A DNA stretch of 64,000 bases. It comes from Theobroma cacao (Eukaryota; Streptophyta; Magnoliopsida; Malvales; Malvaceae). The stretch covers positions 2,030,390-2,094,389 of the forward strand of contig NC_030853.1 in the NCBI RefSeq assembly GCF_000208745.1, read 5' to 3'. Shown here in pieces: positions 1 through 11,125 of the stretch (position 1 is the stretch's first letter; the number at the start of each line of letters is the position of its first letter). Below the pieces are notes generated by a model. The model saw nothing but the letters and a program-made list of their open reading frames with translations. It was not told where the DNA came from and made no database searches. A program made the position numbers and the translations under genes.

Positions 1-559
1 TACAATTTGACGCTTAATTAGGATTGAGGGTTACCCTTGGTGCCCTCAATCCATGTGAGACTTGGATGCCCTGAATCATCAAATGCTTGTAAATATTAGA
101 CTTTAAATTCAAGATTTTCTAGTTTTCCTAACATTTCCCTCACTTCCATATTGAGTATTTTGATTTTTTTTCTAAAATTTCTCCTTCCATGTTCTAAATG
201 TCGAAAAAGACGTTGCTGAGAGTTGTTGTCTTTTCAAACTCTCGTACAACGATTTTTTCTAGATGACTTGACTAAACTTCCTCTTCACTACAATCGCTAT
301 GTTGTTTTCTTGCTCTTCTTGAATCCATGGTGGTCACAGTACAATGTATTGGATGGTACGAGGGTTATGTTTTAGAAAATTATGTATTCAATGTGTAAAG
401 ACACTATATACACTTTTGTCTGAGAATTGGCTCCTGTCAAATATCTAATAAGGGACTGTTTGCCTTCAGTTGTTGCATAAACATTCTGTCTCTTCAATTC
501 CAATTGTGTATAGTACCATGTGCCGAACTTTTCAGTAACCATAAATAGACAAGTAATCA
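1..559. other. No recognisable gene; left flank or interior of MULE-A
   Basis: I see no domain that I can name in this stretch. Two short minus-strand open stretches are visible: one reading MDSRRARKQHSDCSEEEV near 330-275, and a 63-codon one at 563-372. Neither resembles a family I know. No terminal repeat like the one at 9,740-9,870 is present, so the left end of the element that fills the first 9.9 kb appears to lie before the window. Confidence 0.4.
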
Positions 560-574
560 TCACATCATTTTATT

Positions 575-720
575 GCAATGGTGTGTAGCAAACAATATTG
601 TGTACGCATGGTGTGTAAAAACAAGTGCATTGTAGTCATGGTGTTTAGTAAGACTATACTTCAATGTCAGTTGCATTTAACAACTGTGTGTCGACGTTTC
701 ATGGTGTGTTACAAAATTTT
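575..720 (+). repeat. Degenerate CATGGYGTGTAACAA array, copy 1
   Basis: Four copies of a CATGGTGTGT-type motif have their ATG at 578, 608, 638 and 701. The spacings are 30, 30 and 63, so the register is close to a 31-bp unit with one unit decayed. The same core appears throughout MULE-A and, as CATGGCGTGTCAC, in MULE-B. Confidence 0.6.
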
Positions 721-1248
721 GATTATTTTACGTTACATGTAAGGACTCAAATTTTATCCCACGGCTTATAAGAACTCAAGTTTGCATCTTACATGGTAGA
801 TGAATTAGGCTTTGGCAAACGATGGTGTTCTATGGAGGAAAAAACGAAAGTGTCAGAAAACTAAAATGGGGAGAAAAGTTAAAATGTGGCAAAGTCTTAG
901 TGTATTAATGAAATGGTGTGCATAACCCTCTGACTTCCTGAGCAAAGTTGAACTATTAATTGTTAAATTCCATGGCTCTATGAAACAATGACTGTAAATA
1001 GATGCCATGCCTTAGTAGTATAATGCATTGTTAAAAGCCAAGAACTACAAAACATCTACTTTTATACACCATTACTATGTATAGGACTTTATAATCATTC
1101 CTTCAATCATATGCTGAGGTTAACAAAGACAAACAGAAGAATTGAAACCATAGCCGCACCCAACATAGAAAAGTCACTTACAACTTACTAATTTGTAAAG
1201 ATCGGAGTAATAAGAACAAGAAGAGGTAGAATAGATCGGTCAGAATTG

Positions 1249-2372
1249 AGGATGATGTCATGATATTGTCTCGACTTCTTTCAAAATTTGCTATATGATT
1301 TTGATGTCTATAGAAATCCTGTAACACTTGACTTAGAAGCCTTTTCATCCGGATGCATCTAAATAAATCAAATTGTATGCAAAAATTTTGTCTAAATTGT
1401 AAGTTTTTTCTTTAATCGATGAGAATGGAAGCATATAAGAAAACAACATAAAATCTTGATTTCCCCACGACATATCTTGAGAAAAAGCATTATTTAGTGT
1501 ATCATCTTGCACTTTTAGGCTTTTGTGATGGCTTGTTGTGCCTAGCTATGCCAAAGGATACTCTAATTTTATGGAATCCAAGTGTAAGAGAGTATAAGCA
1601 AGTACCCCTCTAGTGCTCCTTGACAATGTAAAACTTTGGTTTTTGCCTCATCAACACTTTTGGATTTGGTTATGATTAGTCTATGTATGATTACAAACTC
1701 ATAAGATTTGTTAATGTTGGTGATAGGGTAGATTTGTCAAAATTTGAATTACTCATTGAGATATATTCACTAAAATCTAATGATAAGAATAAGAGGCTTT
1801 TGTCTTCTAATAACGTTCGCAAAAAATGGTTTTTCAGGGACTCATCATGATGGGGTCGTTTATTGGACTATGACAAGCAAAATGAGTCATGGGGTTAGGG
1901 AATATGAAAATTTGTGTTGTGGAATTCTTGGATTTAATATAACATTTGAGGAGTTTACTGTAATCAACGCGCCTAATGATGCAAAACAGGGATGTGAAAC
2001 AAATGTAACATTGATTGTGATTGGAGGATGCTTGAGTTTGGCTCAAAACGAGGGGAATAGCATCAAGATTTGGAAATTAGAGAAAGATGAAACAAAACAG
2101 AGTTGGTAAGGTTCATGAAAATTGAGCCTTTTATCCCATCGCATCGATGCTATGATTTAAAGCCAATATGCAGTTTACAAAATGGTGAAGTCTTCTGTAC
2201 TGATGGAGGAGGTGTGCTTTACTATGCAATATATACAAAGTCAACTGGACTAGAATTGTATGATCTAGTGAAAGGCACCTTCAGAAGACTAAAAGTTGCT
2301 TACATTAGACAATGGTTTGGAGCAATACCATACATGGAGAGTTTGGTTTCACCAATTACTTATGGCATGTGA
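1249..2372 (+). pseudogene. F-box protein with F-box-associated (FBA) domain, pseudogene
   Basis: Intact relatives of this plant family (CPR1/CPR30-like) are substrate receptors of SCF ubiquitin ligases. The F-box is visible from 1,249 as DDVMILSRLLSKF, then F-C-KS and IRMHLNKSN in one frame interrupted by stops. The FBA region starts near 1,518 with GFCDGLLCLAMPKDTLILW, followed by NPSVREYKQVP, FGFGYD and YDYKLIRFVNVGD. It continues at 1,840-2,109 with GGCLSLAQNEGNSIKIW, and the C-terminal part lies at 2,103-2,372 with LELYDLVKGTFRRLKV and the family hallmark YMESLVSP. At least five in-frame stops and several frameshifts break it, so no single reading frame survives. The total length of about 1.1 kb matches an intact single-exon F-box gene. 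Motif arrays of MULE-A flank it on both sides, which suggests that it was captured by, or is enclosed in, the element. Confidence 0.82.
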
Positions 2373-3444
2373 TAGTTTAAATCTTTAAAAAATTGCTTTG
2401 ACATTTTATGGGTTTTGTTCATTTGGAATGACTTGACACTGTATACACTATAACTGTTTATGGATAAGTGGGTGTATCTAATGGATAGTTGTGCACTTAT
2501 CCAATGTTTTATTCAATGAAAATGCTTTAAAATCTACTGACGTAACGTGACGTGTACCAACAATTTACTTGTAATTATGAAAAATTTCAACGCTAACACC
2601 CAACAAAAGGGTAATTAGTAAGAATATTAAAAAAATGTGCTTAAAATAAGGTGTAGTGACAATTGCCTAATAAGGCATGGCATGTAGAAACAATTGCTTC
2701 TTAAGGCATCGTGTGTAACAAATGATACATACTACCCATGGCGTGTTATAACACTGTATATATGAATGTCGTGATGGCTTGTAAAGCCATGGCACGTAGC
2801 TCTATCTATTATTAAAGGCATGGTGTTGAACATCTTAGTTATTTTAGGGTTTAAGGTTTAGAGTTTACTAGTTAGGCATGGCAAGACATAAGTAAGGAAT
2901 TTTTTGCATGTCGTGTAACAACTTTAGAACTTTCGACATCACGTGTATCCTTTTTTTTAGGCATGTCGTCTAGCATCTTAAGCAATTAATGCATGATTTA
3001 AGCAAGTACAAAAGATATTTTGAACCTTTGTGATCATGTCTACCATTTTATTTCATCCAAACCATATGACAACCAAAATCCAAAAATGGCCACCAGCCTC
3101 AAGTGCTCCAAAATATGCAAGCGTCTTAGTCATTATTGCAAATATATTCTAGCATTAACCCACAAATGTACGTTATCCTATCTTCTCAACCCTAAAGGTG
3201 ATTGAAATGTATTCATTTGGTGGTAATATGGAAATGGAACCTTAAAGCCTAAAGAATGCAATAGTTTTTGAGAATATTAGAATACATATTGCTCAGGATG
3301 TTGGAAAACATACTGAGATTACCAGCAAGCTACTGATGGTGCCAATGGAATCAAAGTTATGCCAAGTCGAATTCATTTCCAGATTCATACCATGAATTAA
3401 TATAGATATTTATTGCAATTTCGTGCAATAATCAATGCTTCTTA
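2373..3444 (+). repeat. Degenerate GCATGGCGTGTAACAA motif array (copy 2) and unassigned DNA
   Basis: Between about 2,670 and 2,960 there are at least seven relics of the CATGGYGTGT motif. Examples have ATG at 2,677, 2,708 (as ATC), 2,738, 2,765, 2,789 and 2,820. Several neighbouring spacings are 30 or 31 bp. The rest of the interval, including 3,020-3,205, shows no gene that I can recognise. Confidence 0.5.
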
Positions 3445-3660
3445 TGCATGGTATATAGCAATAATTGAATACTATCCATGGCTTGTAATAATAATGCCTA
3501 CATCCGCAAAGCAAGCAAAAAATGGGTTTGTTGGTGTGGCATGTATCAAAATTTCAAATTCTACACTTGCCATGTAAAAACTCAATCTCCATCCGTGGCA
3601 TGTGATAACAATGCATATGCATACATGCCGTGTTCTAACAACGTAAATATATTCGATAAC
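3445..3660 (+). repeat. Degenerate motif array (copy 3) in MULE-A
   Basis: Further relics such as CATGGCTTGTAATAA, GGCATGTATCAA, CCATGTAAAAAC and GGCATGTGATAACAA lie roughly every 30-35 bp. Because the unit has few stops, open reading frames run across it on both strands. They are by-products of the repeat, not genes. Confidence 0.45.
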
Positions 3661-4272
3661 CTTCCAAAAAATCACATCATTGGTCATTGCTTTTGATGTT
3701 ATAAAAATGCATATGTACACATGATAATGCTCTAATATTCAATTCACAGTACAATATGCATTACAATGGTAGAAAAAAAAACCTCAAAACATTGATTCAT
3801 TTACTAATTAACTTTATTGAAGTAGGTTTTTCCTAACCATGCTAGAAAATAAGTTGTTTAAGCAACCCAAAAGCAAGCATGACAACAAGAGATGTTATCA
3901 AATGGGTTCGAATTAGGTTTCCAAGAATCACTTATATTTGAACTCAAATTGGCTTCACAATTGCATATGAGTTTTGCATTAAGGACAGATTATTTTAAAC
4001 CTTCCAAAGTCACACAAACCCACATCATACTCAACATCTTCTCAATTTTACTTATGCTGCTTGAGCAAGTGTGATCGAAAGAATACAGAATTTCAAGCCC
4101 TTTATTATTAAGCCCTCCCCCCAAACAAATTAAGATAATTCCATACACACATTTCACTTAGCCCAGACTTTACTTTACTCTTGCTAAAATAATTAAGCAT
4201 CCTTTTCCTAAATAATGTAGTTGCATTCTTGGCATTTTTTCATATTCTTAGAAACATTTTCTCACTATTAGA
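3661..4272. other. No recognisable feature
   Basis: This is AT-rich sequence between the third motif array and the second F-box fragment. I see no convincing domain, repeat or RNA gene. Confidence 0.4.
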
Positions 4273-4473
4273 TCATGGGATGAGGCTCATATTCTCAATT
4301 AAAACATTTTCAAATATTTGATTATCCTTTGATGCTTCAAGAAAAGCATTGCAAGTTAGTTTCACATTGACGAAATCACTAACTGAATTAGAGGCCACAC
4401 ATATTGGAATATCTGCCAAAACCTCACTTGGAATAGGCTGAATATTGCTAAAACTTTTCTTCATTGTGATCAA
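4273..4473 (-). pseudogene. F-box domain fragment (At1g67623/At2g35280-like type)
   Basis: The 66-codon minus-strand frame reads IQPIPSEVLADIPICVASN, then a VNVKLTCNAFLEASKD segment. This fits the F-box of a plant subfamily in which LP-E-L---L--VAS is followed by D--N-KL-C--F---S-D. Intact members are about 250-400 aa, so only the N-terminal 20 percent is present, and no continuation was found downstream to about 3,700. The fragment is open but too short to be functional. It belongs to a different F-box subfamily from the pseudogene at 1,249-2,372 and has the opposite orientation, so it is an independent acquisition. Both lie inside the motif-array territory of MULE-A. Confidence 0.6.
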
Positions 4474-5058
4474 TGAAAAAAAAAAGAGAAATAGAAACCT
4501 TAGAAGAAAGCAATAAGAAAACGTTAGTTTAACCTATCAATTTCTTATATGCACTTACTTAGACTTACTTCTTATATGCATATACGTCAACCTTTCAACT
4601 TCTCAATGCAACCCTTGTGAAGGCTGGGGACTTTTTTATTAGAAATATAAAGTTATGTCTCTTCAATCGTAGATAACCATTTTCTTGATTATGAAGTGTT
4701 TCACAGTCTTTGAAAAACAAACTATTCACACATCATTTATTGCAATTATAAGTTCCTATAGTCAAGTAAAATAAACAATCAAATGATCAAATAAAAGAAC
4801 CATGTAATTCGAAAAGACAAACGAAATACATGTGATTGAAGCAACATAGGAATAAGCAGTCAAAACTGACATTTCATTGCGGTTAAAACATCTCTAATTT
4901 CATTGTGTGCTCACAATTCATGAGTTTTGTTCCTCTTTTCTTTATTTTAACCCCTAAATGGATTGTGACTTGATTTTTACATGTAATTTTTATGGATCCT
5001 ATTCTTAGTCTCAACAATTACAACAATCAATTAATGACAACTGTTTCCGTCTTAAAAC
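4474..5058. other. No recognisable feature
   Basis: AT-rich interval within MULE-A. No coding signal, hairpin or repeat that I can support. Confidence 0.4.
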
Positions 5059-5300
5059 ATGACCTATATAGAATGGCGTGTAATGACAGCATCTATTTTT
5101 ACATGGCGTGTAACAACTCTATTTGTTGGTAAGGCATGTGGCAACCTTCCGTATTGTCCTCCTAATGTGCACAACCAAACTCACATTGTAACAGCACATA
5201 TTATAGACATGGCGTACAACAATAGATTATATATGGATGCCATGTAGCAACAAATGCCTACCAAGGCTTGGCATGTAACAACTGTTGTCAAAACTTTTGA
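5059..5300 (+). repeat. Degenerate ATGGCGTGTAACAAC array (copy 4)
   Basis: Relics include ATGGCGTGTAATGACA, ACATGGCGTGTAACAACT, GGCATGTGGCAAC, ACATGGCGTACAACAA, GCCATGTAGCAACAA and GGCATGTAACAACTG. By position relative to the transposase 3' end this array corresponds to the 31,600-32,080 array of MULE-B. That argues the array was already in the common ancestor. Confidence 0.55.
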
Positions 5301-5599
5301 AGCTTTCTTGGGCTAACAATTTCAAAGATCCAATACCTAACTCCATCTTCCATTCTACATGGCATGTCATTTACCCTATAAGTAATACAATGTTAGTTAG
5401 AATTAGACACTTGAATAACAAACAGTTAAAATATAAAGTCAATCCATTATTAGATAACAAACAAAAAATATGAATGTAAGAAACTTCACGGCATATCATT
5501 CCTTCGTACTTACAAATTTTTACTAGTTTCACCCAGAACAACTCTACATGTAAGAAAAGTACTAAACATGGCTTAAACATTTAGTTTGGCAGACCCATT

Positions 5600-8462
5600 A
5601 CCTTTGTTTGCAAGACAACTTACGTTCTCAAACATTGTCCTTCATATTAGACATGTGTTACATGTGTGACCAATTTGTCTACAAGTGGAACATGCTTCCG
5701 GTAGTCATTGTCGTGAAGGCACCGACTTGGAGATGGTGCAAGATTTTTAGATGGAACTATAAATGGAGATAGGCAATTTTGTTTATTATGCTCATACCTT
5801 TTGCACTATGAACATCTTTGTGGTCCACCACCTTCCTTAATCAATGGAATCCTTTTCCTCTTAGGCCTTGCCGCTTGACCTCGCCAAGGTGGTGGCAAAA
5901 CAACGATTTGTTTCACATCAGGGGGGATGTCCCAGTCACTGGGATACCCAACCAGGCGAATGGACCTAACATAACCCTCCACTAAATAGTAGTCTTATAG
6001 TGGTTCACACAAAATTCAATGGCTTCACGTTTGCATTTACTTTGAATCTAATGAACTCATAGTTGAAGCACAATGTAAAAGTTAAGTTAATTACAAATCA
6101 AATAAGAAACAAGGATATTCGTACCTTATTGCCACAATTGCATGGCTACATGGTAGTAGATCTGTTTGGAACGCACAACATGAACATGTTTTCCTGGATA
6201 AGTTTACAAGTCCGTTCATCTTCCCGTCTTTAACTTCAAACTCCATTTGATCGATAGGTTTAACTACAAAATGATGTGCATCATTAAATCATTTACTCAA
6301 TTGTCTAGCAGCCTAAAGGCTAAGCGGTATGGTCACCTTGATGGCCTATTCATACTAGTCATGGAACCAATGCTAGAACATGTCTATGATGGACTTGATC
6401 AAAATAGTGATTGGAATTTGCCTTGCTTGCTTCAAGCATAAGTTAACACATTTCACAATGATGGATGTCATGAGCTGGTATCGCTTTACCGGTAACTATG
6501 CATGTGCTCATTTTTCAATGCTTATTCTCATAAGGTTAGAATGGGCTCTTACGTGAATTTGCTTTAGTTGGTTTTTATGTCTGTCGAAATTGGAAACCTT
6601 CTAACAATCTCAAGCAATGGTGAAAATCACTAAAACATTATCGCGCTTGAACTTGTTTTTGAATATTTTCTTTATTTGGTAACTGCATAAACTGTGGTAC
6701 GTGTCTGGGTATGCCTTTTGGATTGATATCTTAATGCCAAGATACTAATTAGAAATGAACATTGTGTTTTCAAGACAACCAACCACACAACGCAGGTTGC
6801 TAAGAAACCATATCCACGAGTCTTCTTCCTCAACGTAGCCTATGCTAAATGCAATCGAATATACGCACTCATTCACATTTTTGCAAATAGCAACACACAG
6901 AACTCTCTTAAACCTACCTTTCAAATGTGTGGTATTAATAGCAACTATAAAACATATTACATCCTTGAACCCTCGAATACAAGCCCCGTACGACCAGAAA
7001 CAATATTTGCCTTATTGTGCCTTATCGTAGCCAATATTGTGACTGTACTAGGATTTTCACATTCTAACATATGGAAATGCAAGGGTAAGAGTTGGAATGA
7101 CTATTTTGAGGGATCGAAAACAAGCTTATCTGCATACTCTTTCATTTGCTAGGCCTTACCATACAAGCATTCCAATCCCCATTGAACCCATATCTCATCA
7201 ATTATTTCTTCAGGTCTCAATGCTACTCCATTAGCCTAAAGCTTGTGTGACATAAGTTCACTAATTATCTTTGCACTCGTGGTTCAAACCTTCCTTGCAA
7301 ACCATCGACAGTACACATGTGTACTTTACAAAATGTTAGAACTTGCAAATAATCTTCTTCAAGTACTTGATTGCACACACACCAAACTTGCAAGCCTTGT
7401 CCTTATAAGCAACCTCAAAATGAGCCTGACATGACCTTTTAACTCTTATCTTAAATTGCTCATTTAGTGCCAACATGTTCAAAGTCCATTTCAATTCGGC
7501 CTTAGAGGAAAACATTTTTCCTCGGTATAAGTGGTCATTGATCACTGTAGACTCCTTAAAGGTAACTATTTGGAAGGAGAATATGTTTGAACCCAAAATA
7601 AGCCATGTACACCTACATTTCTCCTTTCTTGCTCACTGTCTTTGAGCAATGTCTTAGGTGAACGAATCCCCGTTGTCAGCAACAATGGGGTTATTGTCTA
7701 TGGGGTCATCGCATTGAACATCTCCTAAATCTACACCTCTGGCATGTTCTGTTTCGCCTTCAACATGATTGCAATTCAAAATGTCACTGTCGTCAACCTA
7801 ATCATCCTCTAAATTGTCAATATGTGAACCATCAGGCCAGCCATCAGAATCGTTATCAAAGCTATCTTCATTGGTAGGGAACCAATCATCTTCACCCTGA
7901 TAACATGCTTCGTTGTCATTAAACGTTGTAGTGTTGTCCTCAAGCATCTCAATGTCATCCTCGAGTATCATAGTGTCCTCCTTAAGCATCTTCATATCAT
8001 TTGAAAATGGCATTAGACCCTCTATCGTTTCATCCGACCGTTACATTGGTTAGACATAAGCAAGTAATTGGTTTGATGCACATGCTAATCGAAATTGTGC
8101 AGCCAACTATTATGAGAATGTCATGTGTGTACTTGGCTGCACAAAATCATGTGCATATGTCAATTGCCATTATTATGGTTTAGGGACTAAATGTTATGGT
8201 ATACATGAAGCAATGTACATCTGAATATGAGGTGTTTAACATGTTGTATAGCTTTTTCATATGGCACACAATTTGTATTGCGTTCCTTAACGGTGACGTA
8301 CATTGCCGAAACATTCCTTTGCTCTAGCAGAATTAACGCAACATCCTCTTTGTTCTTGATAATTAGCTGTGACAACTCTTTGAGTATATTGATCAATGAA
8401 TGTGACTTGATTTCGTGATTTCGTAAGTTTACTCCAACAACATCTTCAACCAACTTCACCAG
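5600..8462 (-). pseudogene. mudrA-type MULE transposase, heavily decayed
   Basis: In minus-strand order the parts are as follows. A PB1-like N-terminal domain lies at about 8,459-8,190 (LVEDVVGVNLRNHEIKS, EDVALILLEQRNVSAMYV). An acidic linker follows at 8,013-7,798, rich in E and D. The MuDR N-terminal domain is at 7,596-7,336 (KAELKWTLNMLALNEQFKI, RVKRSCQAHFEV, KDKACKFGVCA). A DDE/SWIM region lies between about 7,150 and 6,120, recognisable only by nucleotide similarity to 34,250-33,130. The proline-rich C-terminal part with a trace of a zinc knuckle is near 5,950-5,640. Frameshifts and stops occur throughout. The family normally makes a 700-900 aa nuclear transposase that binds element ends and cuts with a DDE triad. 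This copy cannot encode one. It is clearly older than the MULE-B copy. Confidence 0.75.
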
Positions 8463-8619
8463 GCCCGTAAATGATAAATCACTCCTAACCCCTTACATTC
8501 GTGACTTACCACCATTGTAAATGCCATTGGCCCAATGGCCATCGTGTCTTAATCACAAGTCGTAAAATTGGCATGCCATTGAAATTTAAAAAAAAAATTA
8601 ATTATGAAAATCAATTTAC
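8463..8619. other. 5' flank of the decayed transposase
   Basis: The sequence matches 35,480-35,640 of MULE-B, where the first transposase exon reads into a segment rich in R, G and H. No promoter element can be singled out. Confidence 0.35.
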
Positions 8620-9420
8620 ACATTACGTTGCTACATGCCATGTTCTAAAATTTTGCTACACGCCTTATTGAAAACATGTTGTATTCAAAAAAATTTTGCA
8701 AGTTTGATATTCATACTACCGTTTGCTACCCCACAAAATTTGAATTTTATCTCATGCCGGAATCCAAGTCAACTAGGCTTTACTTTTAATGTTATGATAT
8801 GCTTCTTCTATTTGATACTAGTTTTTTCATCATCATACAAGACATGGTAATCAGTAGGCTTGCTTTTTCCCTACTTAAAAAAAAATCGGATACTTTCTTT
8901 TCTCTTTTCAAGCCCACTAATTATAAAGTATTGTATGATGAAAGCAAGTTCACTACAGACAGCTTGCAAGTGCTCATAAACAAGTTATGTTACACATAAT
9001 AGGTTTACATCTTTCTCTATATTCTCTTAAATCAGAAAAATCCAATCAATTTATCAACAACCGTACATACGTTAAGTTCTAAAATATTGCTACACGCCAT
9101 GTTGAAAAATGTTGTTACATGCCTTGTTCAAAGAAAAAATATGTTACACACCATTTGTATAAAATGTTACATGCCATATCCATAACAATTTTCCTACATG
9201 TCATGTTCAACAACAGTATGCTACAAAGCTATTTTCATAAACAATTTTCTACACTCTAATTTAAAAAAAAAAAACAAATTTCTGCACTTCATCTTTACTA
9301 CATGCCATGTACACAAACATATTATAACACGCCATGCCATGTTCAATATATTTTTTACACACCATGTGCATTAGAGTTGTTACAAGTAGGCATGGCATGT
9401 AACAACTCTAGGCATTGCTC
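8620..9420 (-). repeat. Inverted-orientation TTACAYGCCATG array near the right end of MULE-A
   Basis: Repeated GCTACACGCCATGTT, GTTACATGCCTTGTTCAA, GTTACACACCAT, GTTACATGCCATATCC and TACATGTCATGTTCAA motifs occur from 8,628 to about 9,390. The core is the reverse complement of the CATGGCRTGTAAC motif found on the plus strand at 575-5,300, so the arrays near the end point the other way. The same arrangement is seen in MULE-B at 35,690-36,045. Confidence 0.6.
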
Positions 9421-9739
9421 TAATTTATAGATAAAGTTTAAGAAATTAATGGAGTGGGTTTTCCATCAACTTTGTGGTTCTATGAAAAGCAATAAGCCCA
9501 ATAACATACATTGATGTCATATCTGCTTTTGGGTATGTATATCGACGGCGATATGGTGAGGTGGCGAGAGATAGACCATAGGGCGATGGTGACGGTGCTC
9601 AAATTAGAGAGAGATGGATGACAAGAGAGAGCTAAGAGAATTGAGAAAACTGCGATAGTTGAGAGATTTGAAATAACTAAAAGAGATGAAAGAGCATTTA
9701 ATTTGTCTATATGATAGGAGGGAGAAATTGCCAAATTAA

Positions 9740-9870
9740 ATTCTCTAAAATGTTTTCAACGACATTTTTGTAAAGTCATAGCAAAAATTGGATAAAAATA
9801 GTTAACTTTATATCTATGGTTATTTCTAAAATGAGCTTATGAGGAGGGTTATTTTTTACAATTTTTTTTA
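9740..9870 (-). repeat. Right terminal region (TIR) of MULE-A
   Basis: The segment ATAGTTAACTTTATAT, then GGTTATTTCTAAAAT and GAGGAGGGTTATTTTTTACAA, matches the right end of MULE-B at 36,480-36,552. It is also recognisable, inverted, in the left end of MULE-B at 25,174-25,290. I could not define the outermost base or a target-site duplication. Confidence 0.55.
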
Positions 9871-10819
9871 TGAATATTAATAGTTTTATCTCTAAATACA
9901 TTAATTCTATTTACATTAATGCAATACCATTAATGCAATACTTAATTCTATTTATCACTACATAACATGATATGTTGCCTAAAAAAATGTAGTTAAAGCC
10001 CAAATTTATTGTATCAAAACAAAATTATTCTCTTACCTCAAATGATGAACTCATCTCCCAGAAAATTAGAATCCCATATGAAGTAAGGAGTTGAGGAATG
10101 ATTCCTCCTAAACACTCGGCGAATTAACAAAATTCTACATAATGATAAAGTTATCATTTTATGTATCAAATTATTTTAGAATTTTACAGAAACTGACAAC
10201 ATGAGAGAGCAAATGGAATGCAATGCAATTTCAATTCTCTGTTTCCAATGGTGAAAGAAAACAGGAAACTTTGGTGCGTGGAGCATCTAACAAAGGCTCT
10301 AAAAGAAGACAGAATAGCATTGTTAAGAAAGGCAGCGTATCAAAATTCCCACATGAATTAATCACGGGATTCGTTTCCGGGAAAAGCAGAGGAATCTGCG
10401 TATTCCATGAGGAGAATTGAAATTATTGTACTAATCAAAATAACCTATCCAAAAACAAAGCGACAAGGCATTGCTCCATCAGCTTGTAGGATACAAGGAT
10501 TCTAGGAAACAAGAATAGAAATACTAAAAATTAGTTAAGCTTGATTTGGTCTTTTGTCGGAGTTGGTAAGCGAAAAGAAAAGAAACAAATGAAGCTAATT
10601 ACAAATCCAATCATCCAGACTTTCTGAAAACGGTGAAGGGAAGGGACACAACTAAGCCAACCTATACTTGCTTTAGTATAATTTGCTAGAAGAACAAAAC
10701 CAAAGTTAATCCTAACAACCAAATTTTCCACACAAATAATAAGCATTGGAACCAAGATATTTTTGCAAAAAGGGCCACGCAAGTTCTCTTGATTCTGTTT
10801 TGGAATTTGAGTTCTTGTG
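9871..10819. other. Intergenic DNA, no gene recognised
   Basis: A 65-codon open stretch at 10,223-10,420 starting MQFQFSVSNGERKQE is the only coding-like signal. I do not recognise it and it has no support beyond being open. The remainder is AT-rich without obvious repeats. Confidence 0.4.
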
Positions 10820-11125
10820 AATGATTGATTTGTCATTTTGGATTATGTACGTTGATGCTTTGTGTCTGGTTTGTTTACTGTTTTTTGTTTCTCGGAACTA
10901 GAGTTGAGATTGGTGGTCTTAGGTTGTATGCTCATTTCTTTTTGTCTGCTTTGGAGGTGTTTTTATTGATCCCTCCCCGTTTCTGGGCCTTTGTTCTATT
11001 TTGGTTCTCTATACAGGGTTTGTGCCAAATTTTCTTTTTTGGTGCTTCCTGTTCTTCTTCCTATCTGGGTTGTCATTATAAATTCCTCCTTCTAGTAATG
11101 AAATTTCTCTTTTTGCTTTAAAAAT
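10820..11125 (+). mobile_element. Possible 5'-truncated LINE tail
   Basis: A T-rich, G/T-biased stretch of about 300 bp ends in a short run containing AAAAATAAGA. Its base composition is that of plant L1-type 3' untranslated tails, like the clearer one at 12,331-13,045. No coding part remains. The call rests on composition and the A-rich end only, so it is weak. Confidence 0.25.

Larger units (their letters stand above)
560..9870 (-). mobile_element. MULE-A: old Mutator-like element, right-hand part (left end not found)
   Basis: This block is a diverged relative of MULE-B (25,174-36,552). From about 5,600 to 9,870 it aligns by eye, block by block, with 32,640-36,552. Shared blocks are the transposase C-terminal region near 5,640/32,690, the MuDR domain near 7,500/34,500, the N-terminal domain near 8,400/35,450, the inverted motif array near 9,000/35,800, the subterminal block with AGAGATAGACCATAG near 9,570/36,190, and the terminus. 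The 560-5,300 portion holds plus-oriented motif arrays like those of MULE-B, but two F-box fragments in place of a DUF1985-Ulp1 gene. The 560 start is only where the first array begins; the true left end is not visible. Decay is heavy, so the element is old and inactive. Confidence 0.65.

Noticed and set aside
372..563. 63-codon minus-strand frame
   Set aside because: Not recognisable and overlapping the edge of the first motif array. Probably chance.
10223..10420. Short basic frame as a host gene
   Set aside because: No recognisable domain, no neighbours, no splice or polyadenylation context. Only its openness supports it.
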